From Liolophura sinensis (Eukaryota > Mollusca > Polyplacophora > Chitonida > Chitonidae), in contig NC_088305.1 in the NCBI RefSeq assembly GCF_032854445.1, positions 129,001 to 193,000 on the forward strand: DNA of 64,000 bases, in the 5' to 3' direction. A program made the position numbers and the translations under genes. Shown in pieces: positions 13,201 through 23,470 of this stretch. The notes below the pieces were generated by a model. The model was given only the letters and a program-made list of their open reading frames with translations, had not been told where the DNA came from and made no database searches. How positions within the stretch are numbered: position 1 is the stretch's first letter; the number at the start of each line of letters is the position of its first letter.

Positions 13201-14115
13201 TTGAGGCTATGATTTGTAAAGCTCTTTAACAGTATTTTGATCAAATTAAATCCAATACACCTAGTTCTTCACATAGGATTTCACAAGAAACAAATATTTT
13301 CAAAATGTTCCGTAGGACCAAACGGGGACATTCTTATATGAATAAACAGATTTGACGTCACATCACCTAGATATGTTCCGAAAAAAAGATTGTATTTAAT
13401 CCTAATTTAAATGTTTTATGTCAGAAATTCAGGAATAAAAATGGAAATAGTTATGTTGACACCTTTGCAGTGCGCTTTGACATTCACTTTAAGACATAAA
13501 CAAGACAGATGTGTTTTACGCACGGTCATTTTTCTGATCAACGACATGAATGCCTTAGGAGAAATTTGTTAAACGTTGATCGAGAGAAAGGATGAAGAGA
13601 AATCAACACGGCTGAAGTCATGTGTTTATTTCACCAATAATGAATAAAAAGAAGAGAGATTATTCCTCACATGAAGATTGGTAATGTAAACTTTGTCTCA
13701 AAGCTGGAACAATGCTCATGCCCTCTCAAGTCACACTCTCTGCATTTAATATCTCATCTAGGTTACTTTGTATAACCGTTTCAGATAGGATAAGTATATA
13801 CACAGTGTATGTCTAAGACAGTGTCCAGATTTTGCAGAATAATTTCTCAGAATTTAGGCGCATAGATAACAAAATAAAGCACGATCCAAACAGTGCAACT
13901 TAGAAGAAACAGGTTTCCTGCTATTGTCAGTCGTTCACCCGGGCTGCTTTAGACTTGAAGCTGAAGTAAGTCAACTGAAGCAGAACCATTCGGAGTGCCG
14001 GACGTGCCATACACGACTGCCATAGGTTCTTTGCAGAATAAAAGCTCAGTGACATAACTGTCTCGTGGCGTGATCCGCTGCATTTCCATTTAAGGAACCC
14101 TCATAAGATGTAGCT
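13201..14115. other. Unique DNA, no gene recognised
   Basis: A 46-codon minus frame (13949-14089) starts with ATG and is open to TAA, but it lacks a convincing acceptor and any motif I recognise. No repeat or RNA gene was seen. Confidence 0.4.
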
Positions 14116-14165
14116 GAATGAATGAATGAATGATTATGGCTTTACGCCACATCGGCAATGGTTTA
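14116..14165 (-). mobile_element. Tail fragment of a second SINE-like element
   Basis: A tgaa run (tgaatgaatgaatgaatga) is followed by ttatggctttacgccacatc and ggcaatgg. The 'ttttacgcc' box resembles the 3' end of molluscan SINEs but differs from the main SINE of this window. Confidence 0.5.
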
Positions 14166-14769
14166 GTCATAATTTTGTCACAACTCGCACAGGTATTGCA
14201 CTGTTTGTAGGTCACAAATTATGGCCGTTTTGTGCACATCGCTCCTCTAGTCCAGTTGTGTCATTTCAGAACTTTCACTTACTTCCAGAGTGAGGCAGTT
14301 TCATGGTTGACGGATGGGGACATGAACGTGTTTGGTCGTCTGCCAAAGAGAGGAAATGTAACAGAATTATTTTTATGGCAATAAATGGGTAGGAAAACAA
14401 ACTCATACGAGTTCAATAGCATATATTAGAATGGAAGAAAATAGGAAACATTTCCAGCCTAAACAAGTCAATCCATGCGTTGTGCTCTTTTCTTCTCGTC
14501 TGCAATATATCGTTTTCAGTTTGGAAGCCTAAAACTCTCTAAGCCGATAAAACAACAAGCAAATAAATCTAGCCGCAGCCAAAGCATTGAGATCTGTATT
14601 CGAACAGGCGACTTCATGGGTAAAGCGCTTGACGCTCGCAGCGAGCGTGCGTTTTAAGCGTCTGGATCGGCTCAGGCATTGACAACACTGCATTCTAAGT
14701 CTAAACCATTGAAATAAATTGCAACTAATATCAGTTTTTCAAATCATTCTTTTACCCAATTCTGCGGAA

Positions 14770-14985
14770 GTGGTCATGGTGCTAGGGGGAGTGCAATTTG
14801 CTACTATCTAAGCATTTATATGAATAGTCAGAATAAAACTGTAACTGAAGTGAACTGACAATAGGCGGTACTTTTTCTGGTTGTACATGTGTCCATTTGT
14901 CAACTATCAAACTGACGGCGCTGCTCTGGTTTTACTCTCTATGATATAAGTATTTTTATTACACTATGCTGTATTCATGTCTAAG
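14770..14985. repeat. Dispersed 'gctaggggg' repeat, copy 1 of 3
   Basis: Shares an ordered set of blocks with 19,020-19,215 and 20,140-20,270: gctaggggg, tttgctact, an aataaaac(c)ctaact-like block, ttgacaa or ctgacaat, ccatttg(t/c)ca and ggttttactc or ggtttatctc. Origin unknown. Confidence 0.5.
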
Positions 14986-15159
14986 CCAGGATTCTGATGG
15001 TGGACAAAGTATTCCCGAGGCCTGTGTTCCTGCATAAACCAGGATGCTGCTGGTGGACTAATGACTTATTATTGATATTTATGTATTATTTTGTGACAAA
15101 TTTCGTGCTCAATTCATTTATTTGTTTACTTATTCTATTGGTGTTTACTCAATACCATT

Positions 15160-15215
15160 GTTGGTGTTTACCCACCCACCCCACTCCCCCACTCCCCACC
15201 CCCACACACACTCCT
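15160..15215. repeat. C-rich low-complexity tract
   Basis: A run of ccca, cccc and cacaca words (ccccactcccccactcccca and neighbours). Confidence 0.9.
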
Positions 15216-15524
15216 TAACCAGGAAGCTGTTAAACAGAAACTGACGAAAGCTGGATTCAAATGCACGACAACTACGTACTTAACAATTTGTCACTGACGT
15301 TTCAAGAGTGAGGTTAGGCGAATATAACCAAGGAGAAAACATTACATTTCGTCGGGTATATAGCAAATATCCCGATTGAAAGTTGCAACGGGATCACTTG
15401 GAGCGGGATTCAAACTTACGGCCTCTTTGTACTCGGCCTAATTTCATGGTCACCAGGGGTTTCAACCACAGTGTTCCTGGTCAGACTCTCTAGCCATTAA
15501 GCCGTCAAGTTTAAGACGAAATGA

Positions 15525-15974
15525 GTGAACTACGCATTTTACCTCTTTTATCGTCCGATATATCTTAAATATGGCAAGTTGAGAAGAGCATCAACCGTTC
15601 CACGATTTCTCTTCTCGATCTCAATTCTGTCTGAATTCGCCTCTGCCATCGCCCAGATAATTCGTTCGGCCAGTGATACTATTGCCTGGATAAAAGAAGA
15701 TGTTTATTTTTTTATTTCTCGGGATCTAGTCCCTTTTATACAACACATACATGTCTTTATGTCCATCTTATTTTTTATTATATGTGACGGCTCCAACATA
15801 ACACACGGTTTCAACAGTATGAAACGAGCAGATCCTATAGGCCAGCTTGTCTTTAAAGGTGACTATCGTAGGGGTCTCCCGTGTGGATTCGGTGAACAGA
15901 ACATGTGTCTTTTTTCTCCTCGATGGGGCAATGTCCGAATGTGTTTTATGGTTTCACAGTGTCGCTCCAGTTAA
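15525..15974 (+). other. 149-codon open frame outside the arrays, doubtful
   Basis: One of the longest frames in non-repetitive DNA here. It contains LSEFASAIAQIIRSASDTIA, a stretch with amphipathic helix character, followed by a hydrophobic stretch (FMSILFFIICDG). I recognise no family, there is no clear acceptor upstream, and the end runs close to a mobile-element relic. It could be chance or an eroded gene piece. Confidence 0.2.
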
Positions 15975-15995
15975 ACAATTACAGATACTTTTTAA

Positions 15996-16234
15996 TACAA
16001 GGTGTGCCCGAAGTTGTCCTGCACCCTGATTTTCACCTTTTTTCTGTGTTTTAGATTTAATACTGATTTTAAATTTTTTTCTCTCTTTCAGAGTTAATTA
16101 TGTCTAATGAACTAAAAGTACAAGAAAGAGTTGAATTAGTTTTTATGTTTGGAAGAGATAGGGCAACACACCGCACTGTAGCTCAAGCATTCAACCTCAA
16201 CTTGGATGGTGCGTTACTTCTGGGGCACCCTGTA
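15996..16234 (+). mobile_element. Internally deleted mariner-like element
   Basis: Imperfect inverted ends: the left reads tacaaggtgtgcccgaagt, and the complement of the right end reads tacagggtgccccagaagt. Both are flanked by TA (15996-15997 and 16233-16234), as expected for the TA duplication of the Tc1/mariner group. About 240 bp remain, including the first codons of a transposase-like frame. The element is non-autonomous. Confidence 0.7.
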
Positions 16235-16252
16235 TATCAGGACATCGCATAG
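16100..16252 (+). pseudogene. Transposase N-terminal remnant
   Basis: The frame starts MSNELKVQERVELVFMFGRD and continues RATHRTVAQAFNLN before running through the right inverted end into a stop (50 codons). The pattern, ERVELVFMFG then a second helix with TVAQAFN, resembles the N-terminal helix-turn-helix found before the DDE domain of some mariner-like transposases. This is recalled from the family, not searched. The catalytic domain is absent. A pyrimidine tract ending in cag lies just upstream (16075-16090). Confidence 0.55.
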
Positions 16253-16614
16253 TAACTATATTTTATGACAACCGTTAATTATCATTGATTTGTTGTGTTT
16301 AGTTCATTTTAAAGGAGCCCTGTTCTTTCTTGTTCTGATTTTGGATGGATTTTTCGGGGGCTTAAACCTATACATGTTTCTGTCAACCAATATCTAGCTT
16401 TGGCTGAAATACTACATTGTAATGTTTAACTCGTAAATCATTCATGCATTTATTCATTCACCCTTTCATCCATTCTAACACTAAGCTGGTGTTACATATA
16501 TATACTACAGACAATCGGACGGATAGATGGAGATACGTAACAGTTAGGAGTAAAATTGTTTTGTTAACCGCACACATGCTACTTGCATGCTTAATTGTGA
16601 AGAAAACACTTTAC
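16235..16614. other. Unique DNA, probably intron of the minus-strand secreted-peptide gene
   Basis: Lies downstream of the donor of the exon at 16615-16747 (minus). No second exon was recognised here or in the array-rich DNA further left. Confidence 0.35.
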
Positions 16615-16740
16615 CTCTTGATCATCTAATGTAAGGTGAATGTCAATTCCAGATCTAAGCGGAGACCCCGAGCATACTGAGAGCAGTGCAAAAAATATCA
16701 CCACACCGAACAACAATATCGTCTGATTCACTTCGGCCAT
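16615..16740 (-). CDS. Signal-peptide exon of a secreted-peptide gene, likely PDF/cerebrin paralogue (partial)
   Basis: Exon 16615-16747. The acceptor is an 11-T tract plus cag, the ATG is 7 nt later at 16740, and the donor is CAAGAG|GTAAAG. The 42 codons begin MAEVNQTILLFGVVIFFALL, a typical secretory signal peptide, then SVCSGSPLRSGIDIHLTLDD and QE, ending in phase 0. The layout copies exon 2 of the PDF gene at 35367-35494: ATG just after the acceptor, about 40 codons, phase-0 end, and the pattern C-(1-2 residues)-(S/N)P(L/M)RS after the signal peptide. I infer a tandem paralogue downstream of the PDF gene on the same strand. The exon with the mature peptide should lie at lower coordinates but was not found. 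It may lie outside the window, be lost, or encode a different peptide. Confidence 0.7.
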
Positions 16741-16811
16741 GTTCTTTCTGAAAAAAAAAAAGCTGTATGGTAACTTTATTTATTTAAACGGCAAATTAAA
16801 CTAGAGTGTTA

Positions 16812-16950
16812 TTTATTTGTCATTCGTGTTTTACGCCGTAGTGGATGATACTTCACTTACACGGCTGCGGCAAGTATTATGGAGGGTGGGAATCGGGCAA
16901 AGCCCTAGGGAAATCCACGACCATACGCAGGTGGCTGACACACCACATAC
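16812..16950 (-). mobile_element. SINE relic
   Basis: tgttttacgccgtagtggat and gatacttcacttacacggc are followed by agtattatggagggtggga and a variant of gggaaatccacgaccatacg. Full core order but heavily diverged. It lies just upstream of the acceptor of the secreted-peptide exon. Confidence 0.75.
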
Positions 16951-17249
16951 GACCAGATAGGAAGATAGCATGAAGTCAAAAACAGTGTGGGTTAATACTC
17001 CTCAGTCATTAGCTAAGCTGAATATCTAATAGTCCGATTCAGCATTGAACACAGTACATATTCTATTAACGACGTAGCTCATTGAGTAATGTGCACAAAA
17101 TCCACGAGCCAAACAAATTGTAGGTTCAAGTCTTAGGCGGGGGATTTGATTCCTCGGCTGTCAGTATTAGAGGGGGGGTTGTTAACAATGAACGGTTGAT
17201 GACGACCATAAGACCGTTCGCGCAGCCTTGCCTTCCTTAAAGACGGCAG

Positions 17250-18425
17250 TGACATTGTTACACACAATTGTCGTTACACACAACCATCGTTATACACAAT
17301 TATCGTCACACACAAGTATCGTCACACACAACTATCTCTATACACAACTATCGTCACACACAACTATCGTCACACACAACTATCGTTATACACATCTATC
17401 GTCACACACAAGTATCGTTATAAACAAACTATTGTTATACACAACTATTTTTATACACAACTATCGTCACACACAACTATCGTCGCACACAACCATCGTT
17501 ATACACAACTATCGTTATACACATTGCTATACACTGCTATAGTCACACACAGCTATTGTCACACACAACTATCGTTATACACAAATCTCGTCACACACAA
17601 GTATCGTTATATACAATAATTGCTATACACAACTATCGTTACACACAACTATCGTCGCACACAACCATCGTTATACACAACTATCGTTATACACATTGCT
17701 ATACACTGCTATAGTCACACACAGCTATTGTCACACACAACTATCGTTATACACAAATCTCGTCACACACAAGTATCGTTATATACAATAATTGTTATAC
17801 ACAACTATCGTCACACACAACTATCGTCGCACACAACCATCGTTATACACATTGCTATACACTGCTATAGTCACACACAGCTATTGTCACACACAACTAT
17901 CGTTATACACAAATCTCGTCACACACAAGTATCGTTATATACAATAATTGTTATACACAACTATCGTTACACACAAATATCGTCACACACAGCTATTGTC
18001 ACACATAACTATCATTATACACAAATCTCCTCACACACAAGTATCGTTATGTACCCTAACCCTGTGGTTATACACAACTATCGTTACACACATCTATCCT
18101 TATATACAACTATTGTTATACAAAAATATCGTTACACACAACTATCGCTGTATACAACTGTTGTTACACACAACTATCGTTATACACAACTGTCTCTACT
18201 CACAGTAATTGTTATATACATCTATCGTTATACACATCTATCGTTATACACAACTATCGCCACGCACGACTATAGTTATACACAACTATCGTTATATACA
18301 AGTATTGTCACACACAAATATTGTTACACACAACTATCGTTACACACAACTCTCGTTATACACAACTATTGTCATACAGAACTATTTTTATACACAACTG
18401 TCGTTACACGGAACTATCGTTACGC
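17250..18425. repeat. 16-bp tandem array (about 73 copies) with 172-bp block structure
   Basis: The unit is actatcgttatacaca or actatcgtcacacaca. A rare cgtcgcacac variant recurs at 17481, 17653 and 17825, so a block of about 172 bp was itself repeated three times. The period is not a multiple of 3 and the units lack stops in most frames, which explains the 271-codon frame at 17620-18435. Not coding. Confidence 0.95.
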
Positions 18426-19019
18426 AAAAGGATAAATGACTCAGGGGAAAGGACGATGGCTACACCCCACATAAACCAGTAATTTACCGTTAGACAGAAA
18501 TACAATGGGCATAAACGAATTAAAATGACGACTTACCGTTACACACAAGTAGGATAATGATCGACTGAAATAAAAAGTCCTAGGATGGGACAGGTTTTCA
18601 CTTGCTCTCCGTAATTGCATACTAGCATTGGCCGCAATTTAATCAAGTCAAGACATGTAACCGTGCTCCACGCCCATTCGGTGAAGTCCGTGAGTGTAAA
18701 CCCTGTATAAAATGGGTCTCAACGACGAAGACTTCCTCATGAATAATAATTGTACCCACGTCCAATCAAACTGAATGTCAAACGAGAAGGCGAGATCAGA
18801 TACGCCAAGGCGAAATAGTCTAAACAAGGATCACCCACATTCAAACTGAACATGTAGTCAGGCCTTATGATGGCAGAAAAGCTGCAGCCAATTGTCCATC
18901 GCGTATATTTCACCCACGTCCAGATTTCCACTGGATATAGATTTTAGGGAAGGGCTACACTTCACACGGCTGGCAGTCAGTAAATGGCATTAAGCTAATG
19001 TTGATTACATGTCTTAAGC
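18426..19019. other. Unique DNA, nothing recognised
   Basis: Contains a tataaaatggg on plus near 18,708, without a convincing downstream exon. An acttac near 18,531 looks like a minus-strand donor but adjoins stray copies of the 16-bp unit. Confidence 0.35.
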
Positions 19020-19215
19020 CATTGTGCTAGGGGGCGGGTAAATTGCTACTACTTATGCATTTACAGTTAAAATAAAACCCTAACTGTGGCATGTTGACAA
19101 GAACCCTACTTCACCGGTAGCGTGTGACCATTTGCCAGGTATCACACTGTCGTCGCTGTCATGGTTTATCTCTCTATGCTGTACGCCTTTAATTATATTA
19201 ATAGGAGTGAAACAT
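19020..19215. repeat. Dispersed 'gctaggggg' repeat, copy 2 of 3
   Basis: Aligns with 14,770-14,985: gtgctagggggcgggtaaat and tgctactacttatgcattta, then aataaaaccctaactg, ttgacaag, ccatttgccagg and ctgtcatggtttatctctct. Confidence 0.5.
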
Positions 19216-20139
19216 CATTTATTTATTTATTTACATATTTAATTGTTGTTAAAGAAAAGACAACACTAGACCAAATGTGTATTTGCATCGATAAAGTTTA
19301 AGTAGGATACATTTCTATTATCAAACACCTGTGCATGTTTGGAAGGTGCGCAGGTGCTTTCACGGTTTGATTAGTATTCCTAATTAATACAGCCCTCCTC
19401 CCACGGACTCCCGCTACACACGAACCGCCTTATCCACTCACACACCCCGATCGCCACGTCCCCACCATATACCTTCTCCCCCTATCTGCTGCACGCACAA
19501 CGTGTAAAGAAGAGAGGGCTCAAACCAATATCTAGGCCTTATCTTCTAGTGAAGACAGAGAGGTGGAAAAATATACAAAGAAAAACCAGATCATTGACAG
19601 TAAAACCACAGTAGTGAGAATAAAACCAGAGCGTTGAGAAACGTCGGATAAATTGTGGATGCCATCTAGGGCTCAGGGAGGTAAAAGAAACGCCAAAAAC
19701 GGTGACTTTTCCCTCCTTATTTTTATCGTGATATCATGATGTGTACATTCGGAGAACACTCTGGAAAAAAATCAGCCACTTGAAATCCGATAAGCGTGGG
19801 TATTCGTCCCCATTCCATACAAGCCCTGTTGACGGCTTATTCTCTCCCAGACTGCATGAGCAATGATTCCTAAAATCGGGAAATTGAACATGGGATTCAC
19901 CTACCCACCTGCTATTTCTCGAATGCAGCCATTTTCTATCAACAGTACCCAGAACATTCCTTTAAACTGATATTTAGCCCCACTAACCCCCATCCCTCGC
20001 CCCCACTCTGGCAGTGATTACGCTACCGTTGGCGACAACACCAAATAACGGTTGGTTCCACAACAACAGTTTATCTCAGTTGGGGTTTTAATCTAACTGT
20101 GCATGTAAATGTTTAAATAGTGGCATATTACATCATTAA
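19216..20139. other. Unique DNA, nothing recognised
   Basis: Contains C-rich stretches near 19,440-19,490 and 19,980-20,000, but no exon-like segment, RNA gene or array. Confidence 0.4.
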
Positions 20140-20270
20140 ATTGGGGCGTACAATTTGCTAGTGCCTAGTCATCTAAATGAACGGTTAGAAAAACCCTACC
20201 TGAGTTAAATTGACAAGAGGCCGTATTTCCCCATTTGCCAATGGTCTGGTTTTACTCCCTTCACTAGATT
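20140..20270. repeat. Dispersed 'gctaggggg' repeat, copy 3 of 3 (partial)
   Basis: Shares acaatttgctagtgcctag, aaaaaccctacctgag, ttgacaag, ccatttgccaatgg and ggttttactccct with the copies at 14.8 and 19.0 kb. It runs directly into the retroelement relic at 20.25 kb. Confidence 0.45.
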
Positions 20271-20665
20271 TACAGAAAACCACAGACTCTACAGGTGGTA
20301 CATCTTATCTGGACCTATATTTGTATAAAGACAAAATGAGTTTCCTCTCTCGAAGACTTTACGTCGAGAGGGATAGCTTCAATTTTGACATTGTAAATTA
20401 TCCTTACTTGAACAGCAATATACCCCAGCATATGGCGGGTACATATCTCGCCTTGCAGCATTTGTTAGATCCTGCGTGTTGTATGGCGATTTCAATCAAC
20501 GTCACAAGTTATTATTGCAAAAAACTAGTGTGTTAAGGCTATTCCATCAAACGCCTTCACTCCAAGTTTCATAAGTTTTACAATGAGTATAATTCTCTTG
20601 TAAACAAATATAGACAGAACGTTCAGAATTCCCGGCTCTTTGCTTCCCAATTGTGTCTAATTCCG
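20250..20665 (+). pseudogene. Retroelement ORF remnant (reverse-transcriptase-associated C-terminal region)
   Basis: The plus frame reads SYLDLYLYKDKMSFLSRRLY, then VERDSFNFDIVNYPYLNSNI and P. After a TAA at about 20,534 it continues GYSIKRLHSKFHKFYNEYNS LVNKYRQNV. From memory this matches the conserved tail, with the pattern 'Y..RDDF.F.IVNFP.LDSNIP', of reverse-transcriptase-like ORFs abundant in molluscan and cnidarian genomes. The stop, and the loss of the usual segment after SNIP, show that it is dead. The element class was not determined. Confidence 0.6.
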
Positions 20666-20759
20666 CTTAATATGGGGCTAAGGACCGTATATTCATCGTG
20701 TTGAATAAGATCGCCACGTTGGATATATAAACAGCTGCAATCAAAGCGCAACTGGGGTA

Positions 20760-21075
20760 CATATTTGGTTATCGACAACTGATATCCTGGCATGGTACAC
20801 GATTTGAATACTGATGTCACTCAGCCGCCTATAACATACGTTGCACCTTTCCAACATCGTTGAAAACTATTGGCTGCTTCTCTTTGTATAATTCCGTCCT
20901 ATTTTCGTACTGTATATACTTTCCTAGTTCTTTGGTCATTTGTGTTAAACGTCGATTTTGGGCATTGGTCTTGCGATTATTGACCGGCAAAGTCCTTACG
21001 GGTTGATGGCTGTTATAAGCATGTCTGTTTCGACGCATAGATGCATAGATAACATCTTGCTGCATAAGGGGTCAA
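20760..21075. repeat. Dispersed repeat related to the seed of the 24-bp array
   Basis: Aligns over about 270 bp with 46,195-46,440 and more weakly with 46,440-46,640. Shared blocks: ttgaatactgat(g/t)tcactca, cattgaaaact.ttg, attccgtcc, actttctta or actttccta, gtgttaaacgtcg, cttgcgatta(t/c)tgac and gtctgttt(c)gacgcatag. The minus strand has a 78-codon frame (20829-21065), which could be a remnant of a coding element. Family unknown. Confidence 0.55.
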
Positions 21076-21420
21076 GAAGTCCTATGCCCCGTTTTACTTG
21101 AAAGTTGCCTAATTGGAAACTATCCGTCTGCGAGAGAGAAAACCGTTTTGGTTTTTGTACAAATATAAGATGACCACCTGGAAAGTCTGTGGTTTCTTTG
21201 ATTTACACACACAGCAATTAAGTAGAGAAGTCGTTTCGTTGTCTGTGTTGATGGAGAGAAAACATGAGAATGTAACTTTTAAAGGGCACCTTTAGGGAAA
21301 TCGTGACCTTATTGCTTTGCGTTTGCTCAGTGACCAAAGTTCGATATTTTTGTGACTAAGCTATGGCGTATTATCGGCTACCATTCGCTATCGAATCATT
21401 CTCCAATTCCAATGATACTT
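21076..21420. other. Unique DNA, nothing recognised
   Basis: A 60-codon plus frame (21113-21295) lacks motifs or splice sites. Confidence 0.35.
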
Positions 21421-21486
21421 TTCTACTATTTATTTTATTTATTTGATGTGTTTTACGCAGTACTCAAGAATATTTCACAAATTTTC
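21421..21486 (-). mobile_element. SINE 3' end, minus orientation
   Basis: A T-rich tail complement (tatttattttatttatttga) then tgtgttttacgcagtactca and agaatatttcac. Truncated, and followed within 20 bp by an oppositely oriented SINE. Confidence 0.8.
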
Positions 21487-21502
21487 TACCAAACTTCAAC
21501 TC

Positions 21503-21712
21503 GGGGCCTCCGTGACCGAGAGGATTATCATGTTAACACGGCGAATGACCCAGGGACGTCCCACTTGTGCGATTGCTGTGAGTTCAAGCTCAGCTTATAC
21601 TGGCTTCTTCTCCGGACGTATGTGGGTTTTCCTCCCACTATGACGCTGGTCGCCGAGGTATTAGTGAAACATTCTTGAGTACAGCGTAAAACACCAATCA
21701 AATTAAAGCTGT
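21503..21712 (+). mobile_element. Nearly full-length tRNA-headed SINE
   Basis: The head begins ggggcctccgtgaccgagag (A-box-like tgaccgagagg). The B-box-like gagttcaagctc is at about 21,580. Core blocks gtgggttttcctcccactat, gacgctggtcgccgag and acattcttgagtacagcgta are followed by the tail aaaacaccaatcaaatta. The best copy for defining the family in this window: RNA polymerase III-type internal promoter, then core, then A-rich tail. Confidence 0.85.
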
Positions 21713-22890
21713 TATCCAACAGCGCTGCCGGGGTCCACGCGACTAGACTTTTACGACTTCTGCTAGTCTGATGTTTATAAATTTCATGACAATGGTAAAA
21801 AGCGCGAAAAATGTAAAGGAATGGATTTGAACCCTAAACTGACAAGCATCTTTTACAATTGGCAAAGTACTGACGACTGGAATAGAGGTTAGGCTGCTCT
21901 GATCTTCTGATACCCGAGGACAAAAGACAGAAAAAATTCATTGTTGTAACGGTCCTGCCCAAGAGCGGAAGACAGAAAAAATACGTTGTTGCCGAGTTGA
22001 TGCCCGTTCCCGCGGTAAACTGCAGTAAATGATTTCATGCAGTCTGGCACGAAGCTCCCATGTTATTTACATAAGACGGTTTTTGTTGCTTTTTTGGTCT
22101 TAACATGAAAACAACACAAAGCACAAAAATAATTTTTGCACGTTTGTAATTGTGACGTCAAGAGGCACCAGACAGTGTGTTTAATGATTTTAAACAGTTT
22201 TAAAAATTGACCTACTTTTGAGCCTAGTTCATTGGTCAGTCTTGGCCTTACTTGCACACTAAACTAAAACTTGTTTACAATGTGGGTAGGGGGATCCACC
22301 TTAAAACTATGGACCAAAAGTTTATCTATGTAGGTTTAGCCGTTTTGAAGAAGATTTTTTTACCTTATTAATAAAAATCGAAATGGCCTCTAAATCACGG
22401 GACTGTTAAAATAGCATAAAGTCAAAAGTTGCTTCATATGTTCCTCATTAAGATTTCAAAGTTTGGTATTTCCACCTTTAAGTCTTTTAGTCTTTTGGGG
22501 CTATGATGAAAGTGAGAGAAAAAACATTGTTCTCAAATAGCACGGCTGGGACACAAGTATAAAGAGATTGTTGCTTTGATCTACTGCTCCTTTCGCCGCA
22601 CAGAATTAGAATACACGCCCTGTAGCCAGCATTCTGCAGTGAACGGGCTTCATGCAAACTTGAACGAAGCGCCGGTGTTATTTGAACGGGAGATCTTGTC
22701 AATGTTTGCACGCACGCATGCTGGGGATGGGGTGGGTGTTGGTTGGGTTTACGTCATACTTCATATTTAAGATGTTTTTTTTTCATGACCTGAAAAACTA
22801 CACAAAAAATAATTCTTACAGGTTTGTCATCCGGACGTCAGTATTAGGCAGTCTGTTTATTTAATCATTTTGAGCAGTTTTAGGCTTGAA
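21713..22890. other. Unique DNA, nothing recognised
   Basis: Short frames at 22063-22257, 22487-22711 (minus) and 22576-22770 (plus) show no motif. A segment near 21,905-21,990 has two imperfect copies of a gacagaaaaaat(t/a)c.ttgttg block about 55 bp apart. Confidence 0.35.
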
Positions 22891-23470
22891 GTTTTTGTAA
22901 AGTATAGGTGGGGGGCGATAGCTATTGAAAATTCCAAGTTTTTTTTCTACCTTTACAGATTTCGAGGAGATTGCAATTTTGCGCGCTGACTATGAATAAA
23001 AATTTTCCCCCATATTTGTAGGTCACGTGACAGAAAACTAATACAGTTGTAAAGTTCAAAATTGCTGAATGGAAGGAACTATATATATACTGTTTGTACT
23101 AAAATCTGTGAGCTGTCTTAATAAATACGGGATATACAGGGGTTCAAAATTTGACAGAAGGCCGATTTACTATATTTTGGCACGTGGTATGCCACCCGAC
23201 GTCCTGATCACAAACCTGGTCTTTTGTTCCTGCGATGTAATTTTTTGTCGGAAATTGCGATCAAAACGGGAAAAAGTGCAATTTCCACCATATTTGCAAG
23301 TCACGTGACAGAAAACTGTTGCAGCTGTATATAAAGGTCTATGTATGTACTGTATGTATGGTGAAAATCGGAGACCAATCACAGGACATGCTTTGGAACA
23401 ATGTTCAAGGGCAGAGTTACCACATTTGGCACACAAGCTATACACTGTAATACAATGTATTGATGGCTAC
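22891..23470. repeat. Degenerate repeat shared with 35.9-37.5 kb
   Basis: Two imperfect copies of a block with catatttg(t/c)a(a)gtcacgtgacag, aaaact and cagttg or cagctg. The intervening parts include 'gacgtcctgatcac' and 'tgcgatcaaaacgggaaaa'. The same ordered blocks, partly in reverse orientation, recur at 35.9-37.5 kb. Probably a diverged non-autonomous element. Confidence 0.5.

Noticed and set aside
13949-14089. 46-codon minus frame (MEMQRITPRDSYVTELLFCK...) as the missing peptide exon of the PDF paralogue
   Set aside because: It ends ...NGSASVDLLQLQV-stop, with a faint likeness to PDF, but lacks the KR before N and the G-RR amidation end. The acceptor (ggaaatgcag) has no pyrimidine tract.
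15525-15974. EFASAIAQIIRSASD as a PDF precursor-related peptide
   Set aside because: It resembles the ELAAQIL.VA segment but lies on plus, is not followed by a dibasic site and amidated peptide, and runs on into unrelated hydrophobic sequence.
17620-18435. 271-codon threonine/tyrosine-rich protein
   Set aside because: Pure 16-bp array translated in rotating frames.
18531-18545. Minus-strand donor (AACG|GTAAGT) as exon 1 of the PDF paralogue
   Set aside because: The bases next to it are stray units of the neighbouring 16-bp array, and no TATA box or other exon sign lies upstream.
21503-21590. tRNA gene
   Set aside because: It has A- and B-box-like words but no cloverleaf, and it continues directly into the SINE core. 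It is the SINE head.
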